Of a DNA stretch of 64,000 bases, positions 1 to 8,825 are shown piece by piece (the stretch's first letter is position 1; each line of letters opens with the position of its first letter). Under the pieces are notes generated by a model. That model saw only the letters and a list, made by a program, of their open reading frames with translations. It had not been told where the DNA came from and did no database searches. The stretch comes from Sphingomonas metalli (GTDB lineage Bacteria; Pseudomonadota; Alphaproteobacteria; Sphingomonadales; Sphingomonadaceae): the NCBI RefSeq assembly GCF_014641735.1, contig NZ_BMIH01000003.1:620001-684000 (forward strand), in the 5' to 3' direction. Both the position numbers and the translations under genes were made by a program.

Positions 1-117
1 CCGAACAGCATCTTTGGTTCCGTTCGTTACGCTTGATCCTTGTAACGCATCGTGTTCGCGCGCGGTCGCAAAAGTTTTTTCGCCCCGGCACATAAAAACA
101 CCTGTATCGCGCTGGGG
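1..117. other. Left-edge intergenic stretch
   Basis: No gene can be supported here. A possible start codon on the minus strand at position 11 would read off the left edge, so a divergent gene may begin here, but only three codons are visible and the ribosome site is poor. The stretch is locally AT-richer than the coding DNA (a T-run near 75-80), which fits a promoter region for the pseudouridine synthase that follows. Confidence 0.3.
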
Positions 118-1248
118 ATGACGACCGACACTTCCCGTCCGGAGGGCGACCGTATCGCCAAGCTGCTGGCGCGGGCCGGCATCGCCTCGCGCCGCGAGAT
201 CGAGCGGATGATCGCCGAGGGCCGGATCGCGCGCGACGGCGTGACGATCGATACGCCGGCGACCGTGCTGCGCTCGCTCCACGGCATCACCGTGGACGGC
301 AATCCCGTCGCCGCGCCGCCGCCTGCGCGCCTGTTCGTCTTCCACAAGCCGCCCGGCCTGCTGGTCACCGAACGCGATCCGCGCGGACGCCCGACGATCT
401 ACGATCGCCTACCCCGCGACCTGCCCCGGCTCGTGCCGGTCGGCCGACTCGATCTCGCCACCGAGGGGCTGTTGCTGCTGACCACCGATGGCGGGTTGAA
501 ACGCCAGCTGGAGCTGCCCGCGACCGGAGTCGAGCGCACCTATCGCGCCCGCGCCTATGGCGAGGTGACGCAGGCGATGCTCGAATCGCTGATCGAGGGG
601 ATCGAGATCGACGGCGTCCGCTACGGCTCGATCGACGCCAATCTCGAGCGGCGCACGGGCGCGAACGTCTGGATCGAGCTGACCCTGACCGAAGGCAAGA
701 ACCGCGAGGTCCGCCGCGTCCTCGAATATCTGGGACTGCAGGTCAGCCGGCTGATCCGCACCCGCTACGGCCCCTTCATCCTCGGCGACCTTCCGGTTGG
801 AGAGATCGGCGAGGTGCGCCAGCACGAGCTCGTCGCCTTCCGCCAGACGCTGACCGGACGCCGGCCGCGCGGCGCGGACCTGGGCGAGACCGTCGCGGTC
901 GCCCCCCGCCCCCGGCCGGAAGCCATCGCGCCACCGGCCGCCGCGCCCGCGGCACGGGCCCCCGCCCGCCCGCACGCGCCGGCGGGTGGCGCCGGCCAGC
1001 CCCACGCCACGTCACGACCGCGGTCGCCGCAGCAGCCCGGCCCGAATGCCACCCGGCCGGCCCGTCCCGCGCGGGCGCCCGATGGCGAACGGCGGCGCGC
1101 CGGCCCATCTTCAGGCGGCTCGCCAGCCGCGCGCGACACGGCGGCGCCTCGACCGACGCGGCCGGGCCGGACGGGCGATGGCGAGCGCAACGCCCGCCGC
1201 CCGGCCCCGCGCAAGCCCGGCGGCGGCACGCCGCGGCGGGGTCGCTGA
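118..1248 (+). CDS. rluB: RluB/RsuA-family 23S rRNA pseudouridine synthase
   Basis: 376-residue enzyme predicted to isomerise a uridine in large-subunit rRNA. An S4-like RNA-binding domain opens the protein (RIAKLLARAGIASRREIE). The catalytic domain follows, with the family motif GRLDLATEGLLLLTTDG carrying the catalytic Asp, and KNREVRRVLEYLGLQV further on. From about residue 250 to the end there is a low-complexity tail rich in Arg, Pro, Ala and Gly, typical of alphaproteobacterial RluB and probably an unstructured rRNA-contacting extension. I chose the ATG at 118 because the S4 domain begins directly after it; an in-frame GTG at 52 would add 22 unsupported residues. rsmD follows after 3 bp, so the two rRNA-modification genes form an operon. 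RluB versus another RsuA-family member is inferred from the tail. Confidence 0.88.
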   Translation: MTTDTSRPEGDRIAKLLARAGIASRREIERMIAEGRIARDGVTIDTPATVLRSLHGITVDGNPVAAPPPARLFVFHKPPGLLVTERDPRGRPTIYDRLPRDLPRLVPVGRLDLATEGLLLLTTDGGLKRQLELPATGVERTYRARAYGEVTQAMLESLIEGIEIDGVRYGSIDANLERRTGANVWIELTLTEGKNREVRRVLEYLGLQVSRLIRTRYGPFILGDLPVGEIGEVRQHELVAFRQTLTGRRPRGADLGETVAVAPRPRPEAIAPPAAAPAARAPARPHAPAGGAGQPHATSRPRSPQQPGPNATRPARPARAPDGERRRAGPSSGGSPAARDTAAPRPTRPGRTGDGERNARRPAPRKPGGGTPRRGR

Positions 1249-1251
1249 GCG

Positions 1252-1812
1252 ATGCGGGTTATCGCCGGCCAGTGGCGGGGTCGCCCGCTCGTCGCCCCAA
1301 AGGGCGACGCGACCCGCCCCACCGCCGACCGCACGCGCGAGGCGCTGTTCTCGATGCTCGCGAGCCGGCTGGGCACGTTCGACGGCCTGGCGGTCGCCGA
1401 CCTGTTTGCCGGCTCGGGCGCGCTGGGTATCGAGGCGCTGTCGCGCGGCGCGGCGTCTTGCCTGTTCGTCGAGCAGGATCGCACGGCGCTCGATGCCCTG
1501 AAGGCCAATCTGGCGAAGCTCGACACGCGCGGCGATGTGCGCGCCGCATCCGTGCTGGCCCTCGGTCCGGCGGCGAAGCCGATGGACCTCGTCATGATGG
1601 ACCCGCCCTATGGCACCGGCGCGGGCTCTGTCGCGCTCGACAAGCTGGCGCGGCTGGGCTGGATCGGGCCGGCGACCTGGGTCAGCATCGAGACCGACAA
1701 GGCGGAGGAGATCCAGGTCGCGGGCTTCACCGTCGACGCGAGCCGCGTCCACGGCAAGGCCCGGCTGACGCTGCTGCGCCGCGATCAGTCGGGGCAGTCG
1801 GCGTCGATATAG
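1252..1812 (+). CDS. rsmD: 16S rRNA (guanine(966)-N(2))-methyltransferase RsmD
   Basis: 186-residue class I SAM-dependent methyltransferase that methylates G966 of 16S rRNA. The start MRVIAGQWRGRPL is the classic RsmD opening. The SAM-binding motif DLFAGSGALGIEALSRGA is near residue 50 and the catalytic motif DPPYGTG near residue 118. Length is normal for the family. It is translated with the upstream pseudouridine synthase. Its 3' end overlaps the 3' end of the convergent Crp/Fnr gene by 28 bp. Confidence 0.95.
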   Translation: MRVIAGQWRGRPLVAPKGDATRPTADRTREALFSMLASRLGTFDGLAVADLFAGSGALGIEALSRGAASCLFVEQDRTALDALKANLAKLDTRGDVRAASVLALGPAAKPMDLVMMDPPYGTGAGSVALDKLARLGWIGPATWVSIETDKAEEIQVAGFTVDASRVHGKARLTLLRRDQSGQSASI

Positions 1813-2522
1813 AGATAGGCGGGGTCGAACTCGCCGATCCGACGCAAGCGTACCGGATCGTGGATGGTCACCTCGCCCGAGCGCCAGGTCATGATGTCCT
1901 GCTCGCGCAACGATCGCAGTACGCGATTGACGTGGACATTGGTAAGGCCGCAGGCGTCGGCCAGATCGATCTGCTTGAGCGGCAGGGCGAAGCTGCCGTC
2001 GCCGGCGAGGCCGACCGCCTGCAATCGGGCATGAAGCTCGGCGACGAAATGCGCAATGCGGCCCTCCGCGCCGAGCCGCCCGACCCGGAAGATCCACATG
2101 CGGTGCATCGCGGCGTCCAGCAGCGTCGCATACCAGAGCATTCGCGTGAGATCGGGGCGTTCCCCGGTCAGCCGATGGAGCGTCTCGTGCTGCCATACCG
2201 CGACACGGACGGGGCCGAGCGCCATCACATCGTGTTCGAGCCGCTTCAGCGGATAGCCGTGGAGATCGACGAAATCGCCGGGCACGTGGAGTGCGACCAG
2301 CTGCCGCGCGCCGTTGCGATCGTCGATATAGCGGCAGATCGTGCCTTCCAGCAGCAGGGTGCTGGCCATAACGAGTTCGCCCGCCCTCACCAGCATGTGT
2401 CGGGCCGGAAGCTCGCGAATCTGATCGACCGAGGCGTCGAGCGTCGCTCTCTGCTCGGGCGTCAGGCACTGGTCGATCCGCCGCTTCAACCTGACATGAT
2501 CGATCTGCCCTGCCGTCGCCAA
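1785..2522 (-). CDS. Crp/Fnr-family transcriptional regulator
   Basis: About 245 residues: an N-terminal cyclic-nucleotide-binding-type barrel (HMLVRAGELVMASTLLLEG, then VALHVPGDFVDLHGYPLK) and a C-terminal winged helix (LKQIDLADACGLTNVHVNRVLRSL). There is no N-terminal cysteine cluster, so it is not an oxygen-sensing FNR; the ligand cannot be read from sequence. The start is uncertain. No ATG precedes the domain, and the best choice is TTG at 2522, with GGGAG just upstream. A longer frame opens with TTG at 2651 inside the palindrome at 2632-2653, but its first 43 residues look non-coding. Convergent with and overlapping rsmD. Confidence 0.82.
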   Translation of the reverse strand: MATAGQIDHVRLKRRIDQCLTPEQRATLDASVDQIRELPARHMLVRAGELVMASTLLLEGTICRYIDDRNGARQLVALHVPGDFVDLHGYPLKRLEHDVMALGPVRVAVWQHETLHRLTGERPDLTRMLWYATLLDAAMHRMWIFRVGRLGAEGRIAHFVAELHARLQAVGLAGDGSFALPLKQIDLADACGLTNVHVNRVLRSLREQDIMTWRSGEVTIHDPVRLRRIGEFDPAYLYIDADCPD

Positions 2523-2631
2523 GCCGTTGCTCCCTGTTGCGGCCGGATCGACGCGATCCCGGTTTAACGTAGAACAACCTGAAATGCCGAGTGTTCCGTC
2601 GCAAGCCGTCCGACGGGAATGCCCGGTCGGA

Positions 2632-2653
2632 AATTGTTCCACGTGGAACAATT
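2632..2653. other. Perfect 22-bp palindrome with parS-like core
   Basis: A perfect inverted repeat centred between 2642 and 2643. Its 16-bp core (2635-2650) is TGTTCCACGTGGAACA. Established knowledge: ParB binding sites have the consensus TGTTNCACGTGAAACA, and this core matches it with a single symmetrical G for A difference. A weaker relative, GGTTTAACGTAGAACA, lies 74 bp upstream at 2561-2576 (12 of 16 positions). It sits between the regulator's likely start and the convergent-side porin gene, so it could alternatively be an operator for the adjacent Crp/Fnr gene. Confidence 0.6.
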
Positions 2654-2689
2654 GGGGAACAGACTATCAAGGGATCACCGGGACCCACT

Positions 2690-2711
2690 GCGCCGGGCTT
2701 TCGCCCGGCGC
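2690..2711. terminator. GC-rich hairpin after the TorF-like porin gene
   Basis: A perfect 9-bp stem (GCGCCGGGC / GCCCGGCGC) with a four-base loop lies 28 bp beyond the stop codon of the minus-strand porin gene. It has no clear T-run, so it is a weak or Rho-assisted terminator candidate. Confidence 0.4.
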
Positions 2712-2739
2712 GACCCGATCGAGCTGGCGTCATCGTGCT

Positions 2740-3483
2740 CTAGAAGCCGAAGCGCGCCCGCGCGACCAGGCGGTCGCCGCTGTGTCGGCCGTCCCCATAG
2801 GAGGACGTTACCGCATCGCGCGCGATGTCGGAGCCGACATATTCGACCGCCAGCGTCAGCGGACCGGTGACATGCTCCACGCCGACGCGCCAGTCGGTGT
2901 AGCGGCCGGCCGGTCGCAGCCGCGCAGCGCGATCGGGGTCGTCGACGCTGCCCGAGGACCGGCCGACGTCCGCCAGCAGCGTGAAAGGCGTCGACGGGAT
3001 GCCCAGCGTCGCGCCGGCCCTCAGATAGAGATTGTCGCCGCCGATCGCGGCCTGGTCGGGCGCGTAGTCGGCCCCCAGGGTCAGCTGCGCGGGGCCCAGC
3101 GTATAGCGCGCCTCCGCCGTCAGCTCGCCATAGTCCATCCGCCGGTCCGCCCCGGTGAAGAGATGGGCGGTGGCGCCGACGCCGAGACGCAGGCCGCTCA
3201 CATCCCAGCCGGTGCCGAGCGACAGGTCCGCCACCGCATCCGCGCCCGCATGACGGGGCGAGCCGCGCGTCGCCGCGATCCGCGCGCCCGCGTCGATGGC
3301 CCCGAAGCTGCCATAGGCATCGGCCGACAGCGACGGATCCCCGCCGCTCCAGCTCAGCCCGCGCCGCCGCTCGTCGGTGGTCGCCTCGACGCCCGCACCC
3401 AGCGTCGACTGGGCCACGGCCGGAACCGCCGCGGCGAGGGCGCATCCCCCCGCCACGACCCTCATCCCTCGCGACAGTCTCAT
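2740..3483 (-). CDS. TorF-family putative outer-membrane porin
   Basis: 247 residues with a signal peptide (MRLSRGMRVVAGGCALAAAVPAVAQ) followed by alternating short amphipathic strands with aromatic ends. The run from GVEATTDERRRGLSWSG through FGAIDAGARIAA to DWRVGVEHVTGPLTLAVEYVG matches the general pattern of the TorF/Gcw_chp putative porin family (TIGR02001), whose members begin with a strand containing a YRGxS-like turn; here it reads RRGLS. It is predicted to be an outer-membrane beta barrel of unknown substrate. The ATG at 3483 overlaps the stop of the upstream gene as ATGA, so the pair is translationally coupled. Family assignment is by pattern only. Confidence 0.7.
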   Translation of the reverse strand: MRLSRGMRVVAGGCALAAAVPAVAQSTLGAGVEATTDERRRGLSWSGGDPSLSADAYGSFGAIDAGARIAATRGSPRHAGADAVADLSLGTGWDVSGLRLGVGATAHLFTGADRRMDYGELTAEARYTLGPAQLTLGADYAPDQAAIGGDNLYLRAGATLGIPSTPFTLLADVGRSSGSVDDPDRAARLRPAGRYTDWRVGVEHVTGPLTLAVEYVGSDIARDAVTSSYGDGRHSGDRLVARARFGF

Positions 3484-3935
3484 CCGGCAGCGCGATTCGC
3501 GTGCATCTGGTCGAGTTCGGCGCGCAGGACCGAATGGTCCTCCTCCGCGATCGCCATCATCTCCTGCCGTACCCGATCGGTGCGCAACGCGACCTCGCGT
3601 GCGATCTGGGCGCGCTGGCCGCTGCACCAGCCGGCGCGGCTGCCCTCGACCACCGCGTCGCGGCTGATCGAGCGGGTCATGATGCTGCCGCCGGGATGCT
3701 GCGCCTGGCGCTCCACCGTCAGGCCGGCGCTCCACAGGCAGCGCAGCGTCGAGGCGCGGCCGCCCGGGGTCGCGGCGCCGACCTGCCGGTGGCTCACGGC
3801 GACATCGGCGCGATAGACCGCGTCCACCGCGCCGCCATGATGTTCGATCCGCACCCGATGCTCGGTCGCCGCCGCGGGCGCGGCGGCAGCGATCGTGCCG
3901 GTTATCAGGGCGGCCCAGAGGGTCGTCTTCATCAT
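3480..3935 (-). CDS. Secreted protein of unknown function, coupled to the porin gene
   Basis: 151 residues, not recognised. A clear signal peptide (MMKTTLWAALITGTIAAAAPAAA) is followed by a mature domain with two cysteines (in LRCLW and GWCSGQ) that could form a disulfide, and by a charged, probably helical C-terminus (REVALRTDRVRQEMMAI) ending near HANRAAG. The ATG at 3935 has a good AAGGAG site just upstream. Its stop overlaps the start of the TorF-like porin gene, so it is probably a periplasmic partner made together with it. The longer upstream reading frame lacks coding character. Confidence 0.72.
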   Translation of the reverse strand: MMKTTLWAALITGTIAAAAPAAATEHRVRIEHHGGAVDAVYRADVAVSHRQVGAATPGGRASTLRCLWSAGLTVERQAQHPGGSIMTRSISRDAVVEGSRAGWCSGQRAQIAREVALRTDRVRQEMMAIAEEDHSVLRAELDQMHANRAAG

Positions 3936-4035
3936 CGTCTCCTTGCGGTCGCTCCGCCCCATTATTGGTCGGTAGCGTACAGAATGAATGATCGAGACGG
4001 CGCAGAGTTGCCCGAAAACCGGTGTTTCCGGCGCG

Positions 4036-5958
4036 TCAGGCGCGCGCCTCCGCCACCCCGCCCGAATTGTGCCGGAGCGCGCCCAGGACGGTCGCGACGA
4101 TATGGTCCGCGTCCAGCCCGGCCGCGGCATATTGCGCCTGGGGCGAGTCCTGATCCTGGAAGATGTCGGGCAGGCGCATGGTGCGCAGCTTCAGCCCGCC
4201 ATCGATCAGCCCGGCATCGGACGCCAGCGTCAGCACATGCGCGCCGAGGCCGCCGATCGCATTCTCCTCGATCGTCACCGCGACCTCGTGCGTGGCGAGC
4301 AGCCGGCGGATCAGCGCCTCGTCGAGCGGCTTGGCGAAGCGCAGGTCTGCGATGGTGGTCGAGAGGCCCTTGGCCTCGAGCTGGTCGGCGGCCTTGATCG
4401 CCTCCGCCAGGCGGGTGCCGAGCGACAGGATTGCGACCGTCTTGCCCTCGCGCACCAGCCGGCCCTTGCCGATCTCCAGCCGCTCGGGCGTTTCGGGCAA
4501 GGCGACGCCGGTGCCGTTGCCGCGCGGATAGCGGACGGCGATCGGACCGCTGTCGTGGAGCGCGCAGGTATGCGTCATATGGACCAGCTCCGCCTCATCG
4601 GCGGCGGCCATCACGACGAAATTGGGCAGGGTCGCCAGATAGGTGACGTCGAAGCTGCCGGCATGGGTGGCGCCGTCCGCACCGACCAGCCCGGCGCGGT
4701 CGATCGCGAAACGGACCGGCAGGTTCTGGATCGCGACGTCATGCACCACCTGGTCATAGGCGCGCTGAAGGAAGGTGGAGTAGATCGCGCAGAAGGGCCG
4801 CATTCCCTGCGCCGCAAGGCCGGCGGCGAAGGTGACGGCGTGCTGCTCGGCGATGCCGACGTCGAAGAACCGGTCGGGATGCGCGGCGGCGAAGGTGTCG
4901 AGGCCGGTGCCAGACGGCATCGCCGCGGTGATCGCGCAGATCGTCGGATCGCGGCCGGCTTCCTTGGTCAGCTGCGCGCCGAAGACGTTCTGATATTGCG
5001 GTGGTCCCGGCGGCGCCTTGGCCTGCGCGCCGGTGATGACGTCGAACTTCTGGACGCCGTGATATTTGTCCGCCGCCGCCTCGGCCGGGGCATAGCCCTT
5101 GCCCTTCTTGGTGACGACATGGATCAGGATCGGCCCTTCCTCGGCGTCGCGGACATTCTCCAGCACCGGAATGAGATGGTCGAGATTATGGCCGTCGATC
5201 GGGCCGACATAGTAAAAGCCCAGTTCCTCGAACAACGTGCCACCCATGGTCATGCCGCGGGCGAACTCGTCGGTCTTGCGCGCGGCGGCGTGGATCGGGC
5301 GCGGCAGGCGGCGAGCGAACTTCCGCATCAGGTCGCGCAGGCCCAGGAACTCGCGGCTCGAGACAATGCGCGACAGATAGGCGGACAAGCCGCCGACCGG
5401 GGGCGCGATCGACATGTCGTTGTCGTTGAGGATCACGACCAGCCGGTTGCCCGCCTGCTCGGCATTGTTCATCGCCTCATAGGCCATGCCGGCGGACATG
5501 GCGCCGTCGCCGATCACCGCGATCGCCTTGCCCGGCGTGCCGGCGAGCTTGTTGGCGACGGCGAAGCCCAGCGCCGCCGAGATGGAGGTGGAGCTGTGCG
5601 CCGCGCCGAACGGGTCGTACTCGCTTTCCGACCGCTTGGTGAAGCCGGACAGTCCGCCGCCCTGGCGCAGCGTACGGATGCGCTCGCGCCGGCCGGTCAG
5701 GATCTTGTGCGGATAGCATTGGTGGCCGACGTCCCACACCAGCCGGTCGCGCGGGGTATCGAACACATAGTGGATCGCGACGGTCAGCTCCACCACGCCG
5801 AGGCCCGAGCCCAGATGCCCGCCGGTCGTGCCCACTGCAGAGATCGTTTCCGCGCGCAGCTCGTCAGCCAGCTGGCGCAGCTGATCGGGCTGGAGGGCGC
5901 GCAGCTCGGTGGGGGTGTGAACGGCGTCGAGCAACGGCGTTAGAGGTAGATCAACCAT
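4036..5958 (-). CDS. dxs: 1-deoxy-D-xylulose-5-phosphate synthase
   Basis: 640-residue thiamine-diphosphate enzyme that condenses pyruvate and glyceraldehyde 3-phosphate, the first step of the MEP isoprenoid pathway (carotenoids, quinones, hopanoids). Visible features are [21 protein letters not shown] near the N-terminus, the ThDP/Mg motif [17 protein letters not shown], the catalytic-glutamate region [10 protein letters not shown], and the C-terminal transketolase-like domain. Length is normal. The ATG at 5958 follows an in-frame TTG at 5961; ATG is preferred. The Fur-family gene is 59 bp upstream on the same strand. Confidence 0.97.
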   Translation of the reverse strand: MVDLPLTPLLDAVHTPTELRALQPDQLRQLADELRAETISAVGTTGGHLGSGLGVVELTVAIHYVFDTPRDRLVWDVGHQCYPHKILTGRRERIRTLRQGGGLSGFTKRSESEYDPFGAAHSSTSISAALGFAVANKLAGTPGKAIAVIGDGAMSAGMAYEAMNNAEQAGNRLVVILNDNDMSIAPPVGGLSAYLSRIVSSREFLGLRDLMRKFARRLPRPIHAAARKTDEFARGMTMGGTLFEELGFYYVGPIDGHNLDHLIPVLENVRDAEEGPILIHVVTKKGKGYAPAEAAADKYHGVQKFDVITGAQAKAPPGPPQYQNVFGAQLTKEAGRDPTICAITAAMPSGTGLDTFAAAHPDRFFDVGIAEQHAVTFAAGLAAQGMRPFCAIYSTFLQRAYDQVVHDVAIQNLPVRFAIDRAGLVGADGATHAGSFDVTYLATLPNFVVMAAADEAELVHMTHTCALHDSGPIAVRYPRGNGTGVALPETPERLEIGKGRLVREGKTVAILSLGTRLAEAIKAADQLEAKGLSTTIADLRFAKPLDEALIRRLLATHEVAVTIEENAIGGLGAHVLTLASDAGLIDGGLKLRTMRLPDIFQDQDSPQAQYAAAGLDADHIVATVLGALRHNSGGVAEARA

Positions 5959-6017
5959 CAACGGGGTTTAGCCGAGCCCGGAACGGGTGTCGATTGGCCT
6001 TCCGCGTGTAACTTCGG

Positions 6018-6485
6018 TCAGCTTTCCGTGCAGGCCGCGCACAAGCCGCGCACCTCGACCACCGGGCGCACCGGCGCGAACCCCGCCGCCGAGGCCGCGC
6101 CACGCAGGTCCTGCGAGATGCGGTCATCGTCAATATGGTCGGTCCGCCCGCACCGGTCGCAGATCAGGAAGATGCAGTCGTGCAGGCAGCCGGGATGCGC
6201 GTTGACGATATAGGCGTTGGCGCTCTCGACCCGCTGGGCGAGGTTCGCCGCGACGAACAGGTCGAGGATACGATAGACGCTGTTGGCGACCACCCGACGC
6301 CCCTCCGCCCGCGACACCGCCTCGGCGATGTCATAGGCGCTGGCCGGTCGCTCGTTCGCGGCGAGCGCGGCATAGACGGCGGCGCGCATCGGCGTCCATT
6401 GCTCGCCCGCCCTTTTCATCGCGGCGCGCGCCGCGCTGGTCAGTTCCTCGCCGTGCGGTTCGGCATGGACGTGCGAATGGGCCAT
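6018..6485 (-). CDS. zur: Fur-family metalloregulator, Zur-like
   Basis: 155 residues. A winged-helix domain (TPMRAAVYAALAANERPASAYDIAEAVS, then NSVYRILDLFVAANLAQRV) is followed by a dimerisation domain with two CxxC pairs (CDRCG and CAAC) that form the family's structural zinc site. The His-rich start (MAHSHVHAEPHGEE) and the histidines in NAHPGCLHDC fit a zinc sensor, so Zur is favoured over Fur, but the metal cannot be proved from sequence. The start at 6485 is the only ATG before the domain; the frame upstream is overlap with ctaA. It is divergent from ctaA with 76 bp between starts. Confidence 0.82.
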   Translation of the reverse strand: MAHSHVHAEPHGEELTSAARAAMKRAGEQWTPMRAAVYAALAANERPASAYDIAEAVSRAEGRRVVANSVYRILDLFVAANLAQRVESANAYIVNAHPGCLHDCIFLICDRCGRTDHIDDDRISQDLRGAASAAGFAPVRPVVEVRGLCAACTES

Positions 6486-6561
6486 GCGATGCAGGTAGGT
6501 CGCGCGCCGGGGGCTGGCAAGCCGGCGTTGCCCCTGGTGCCGGCAGGGCCTAGATGGAGAC

Positions 6562-7605
6562 ATGCTCCAACCCAGCGCCGCGTTCATGTCCTCCGCCCGC
6601 CCGCGCCAGATCGCACGCTGGCTGTTCGTCGTCGCCGGCCTGATCGTGCTGATGGTCGTGGTAGGCGGGATCACCCGGCTGACCGAGTCGGGCCTGTCGA
6701 TCACCCAGTGGAAGCCGATCAGCGGCACCCTCCCCCCGCTGACCGAGGCGGCGTGGCAGGCGGAGTTCGACCGGTACAAGCAGATCCCGGAATATGCGGC
6801 GTTCAACCAAGGCATGACGCTGGGCGGGTTCAAGGCGATCTTCTTCTGGGAATATCTGCACCGCCTGCTCGGCCGGGTGATCGGCGTCGCCTTCGCCCTG
6901 CCGCTGCTGTGGTTCGCGGCGAAGCGGCAGATCCCGGCCGGCTATGGCTGGCGGCTGACCGCGATCCTGATGCTGGGCGCGCTGCAGGGCGCGATCGGCT
7001 GGTGGATGGTCGCCTCCGGCCTGACCGAGCGGACCGATGTCAGCCACCTTCGCCTCGCGGTGCATCTCGTCACCGCGCTCGTCATCCTGGCGGGGACGGT
7101 CTGGACCGCGCTCGACCTGCTGAACCTCAACCGCACCGGCACCGCCTCGATCCCCGCACGCCTGTCGATCGGCACCGGCGCGGCGCTCGTCGCCCTCTAC
7201 GTCCAGATCGTCTGGGGGGCGTTCACGGCCGGTCTCGATGCGGGCTATGCCTTCAACACCTGGCCGCGGATGGGCGACACCTTCTTCCCCGCCGGCGTGC
7301 CGCTGCTCAGCCCGGCCTGGACCAATGCGGTCGACAATCCGGTAGTGGTGCAGTTCATCCACCGCTGGCTCGCCTTTCTCGCCGCAGCCGGGCTGGTCTG
7401 GCTGGCGGTGCAGGCGACCCGGACCGGATCGCGCATCGGCTTCGCCGTGGTGGGACTGGTGACGCTGCAGATCTTCCTGGGCGTCGCGACGCTGATGACG
7501 GGCGTGCAGATCGAGGTGGCGGTGGCGCACCAGGCCAATGCCGCGCTGCTGCTGATCGCCGCGGTCGTCGCCGCCCACCGGGTCGGGACACGTCATCGGG
7601 TATGA
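6562..7605 (+). CDS. ctaA: Heme A synthase
   Basis: 347-residue inner-membrane enzyme that oxidises heme O to heme A for cytochrome aa3 oxidase. Eight membrane segments are apparent. The paired histidines of the family are seen in EYLHRLLGR, HLRLAVHLV, FIHRWLAF and VAHQANA, and the GGITRLTESGLSITQWKPISG opening is typical of the proteobacterial (type 2) form. ATG 6562 has GGAG very close by; an alternative ATG at 6586 (MSSARP) is equally plausible. Its presence implies an aa3-type oxidase elsewhere in the genome, since the oxidase in this window is bo3. Confidence 0.95.
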   Translation: MLQPSAAFMSSARPRQIARWLFVVAGLIVLMVVVGGITRLTESGLSITQWKPISGTLPPLTEAAWQAEFDRYKQIPEYAAFNQGMTLGGFKAIFFWEYLHRLLGRVIGVAFALPLLWFAAKRQIPAGYGWRLTAILMLGALQGAIGWWMVASGLTERTDVSHLRLAVHLVTALVILAGTVWTALDLLNLNRTGTASIPARLSIGTGAALVALYVQIVWGAFTAGLDAGYAFNTWPRMGDTFFPAGVPLLSPAWTNAVDNPVVVQFIHRWLAFLAAAGLVWLAVQATRTGSRIGFAVVGLVTLQIFLGVATLMTGVQIEVAVAHQANAALLLIAAVVAAHRVGTRHRV

Positions 7606-7725
7606 TAGTACCCGTCAGCAATGCGCCGGAAATCTTGACTTCCTGACGGTCCTGCGCCAAACGCCCGCCATCCGCGCTGCCCCGATGGGGCGGCGTGATT
7701 TCGTTTTCGGAAAGGTCTCACGCCC

Positions 7726-8205
7726 ATGAAGGCGCTCATGAAGACCACCAAGTCGGCCAAGCCGCACGAGGTGGAGAAGAAGTGGCACATCGTCGACGCC
7801 ACCGACCTGGTCGTCGGCCGCGCTGCGGTGGTGATCGCCAACGTCCTGCGCGGCAAGCACAAGACGTCGTTCACCCCGCATGTCGACTGCGGTGACAACG
7901 TCATCGTCATCAATGCCGACAAGATCCGCTTCACCGGCAACAAGGCCGCGCAGAAGGTCTATTACAAGCACACCGGCTATGCCGGCGGCATCAAGGGCGT
8001 GACTGCCGCCAAGGTGCTGGAGGGTCGCTTCCCCGAGCGCGTGCTGGAGAAGGCCGTGGAGCGCATGATCCCGCGCGGGCCGCTCGGCCGCCAGCAGATG
8101 CGCAACCTGCGCATCTTCAAGGGCGCGGAGCATCCGCACGAAGCCCAGAACCCCGAAGTCCTCGACATCGCCGGCATGAGCCGCAAGAACAAGGTGGGCG
8201 CATAA
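7726..8205 (+). CDS. rplM: Large ribosomal subunit protein L13
   Basis: 159-residue ribosomal protein with the diagnostic segments [40 protein letters not shown] and [20 protein letters not shown]. The opening [13 protein letters not shown] matches the alphaproteobacterial N-terminus; GGAAAGG lies upstream. Its TAA overlaps the rpsI ATG by one base (TAATG), the usual L13-S9 pair. The 120-bp leader contains TTGACT at 7635, a possible -35 element without a convincing -10. Confidence 0.98.
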   Translation: MKALMKTTKSAKPHEVEKKWHIVDATDLVVGRAAVVIANVLRGKHKTSFTPHVDCGDNVIVINADKIRFTGNKAAQKVYYKHTGYAGGIKGVTAAKVLEGRFPERVLEKAVERMIPRGPLGRQQMRNLRIFKGAEHPHEAQNPEVLDIAGMSRKNKVGA

Positions 8206-8753
8206 TGTCCGACAACCGTCAGTCGCTTTCCGATCTGGCCGCCGCGCTCGGCCAGCAGCGCGCCGCTGCCGAGACTTCGTCCGACGCGCAGGCCGAGGCC
8301 TATATGGCCGGCCAGATCGACGCGCCGGTCCAGACCGCGCCGCTGCGGGCGCAGGAGCTCGACAAGTTCGGCCGCGCCTATGCCACCGGCCGCCGCAAGG
8401 ACGCCGTCGCGCGCGTCTGGCTGAAGCCGGGCTCGGGCAAGATCACGATTAACGGTCGCGATCAGGAAGTCTATTTCGCGCGTCCGACGCTGCGCCTCGT
8501 CATCAACCAGGTGTTCGGCATCACCGAGCGCGAGGGCCAGTATGACGTGATCTGCACCGTCAAGGGCGGTGGCCTGTCGGGCCAGGCCGGCGCGGTGAAG
8601 CACGGCATCAGCCAGGCGATCACCAAGTACGAGCCGGCGCTGCGCGCCCCGGTGAAGGCTGCGGGCTTCCTGACCCGCGACAGCCGCACCGTCGAGCGCA
8701 AGAAGTACGGCCGCGCCAAGGCGCGTCGCAGCTTCCAGTTCTCGAAGCGCTAA
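8205..8753 (+). CDS. rpsI: Small ribosomal subunit protein S9
   Basis: 182 residues. The conserved S9 domain runs from about residue 60 ([21 protein letters not shown]) to the canonical C-terminal SKR ([10 protein letters not shown]), which reaches the ribosomal P site. The first 55 or so residues are an Ala/Gln-rich extension not present in E. coli S9 but usual in sphingomonads. Translationally coupled to rplM; followed by a strong terminator. Confidence 0.98.
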   Translation: MSDNRQSLSDLAAALGQQRAAAETSSDAQAEAYMAGQIDAPVQTAPLRAQELDKFGRAYATGRRKDAVARVWLKPGSGKITINGRDQEVYFARPTLRLVINQVFGITEREGQYDVICTVKGGGLSGQAGAVKHGISQAITKYEPALRAPVKAAGFLTRDSRTVERKKYGRAKARRSFQFSKR

Positions 8754-8795
8754 GACTGGATGCTCGCCCGCGGCATCGCGGGTGGATCGGACAAG

Positions 8796-8825
8796 AGGCG
8801 GTGCCGGCGACGGCGCCGCCTTTTT
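8796..8825 (+). terminator. Rho-independent terminator of rplM-rpsI
   Basis: An 11-bp stem with one G-T pair (AGGCGGTGCCG / CGGCGCCGCCT), a GCGA loop and a following TTTTT, 42 bp beyond the rpsI stop. Confidence 0.9.

Noticed and set aside
7635..7663. TTGACT before rplM as a full promoter
   Set aside because: No -10 hexamer is found at acceptable spacing, so only a possible -35 is mentioned in the rplM entry.
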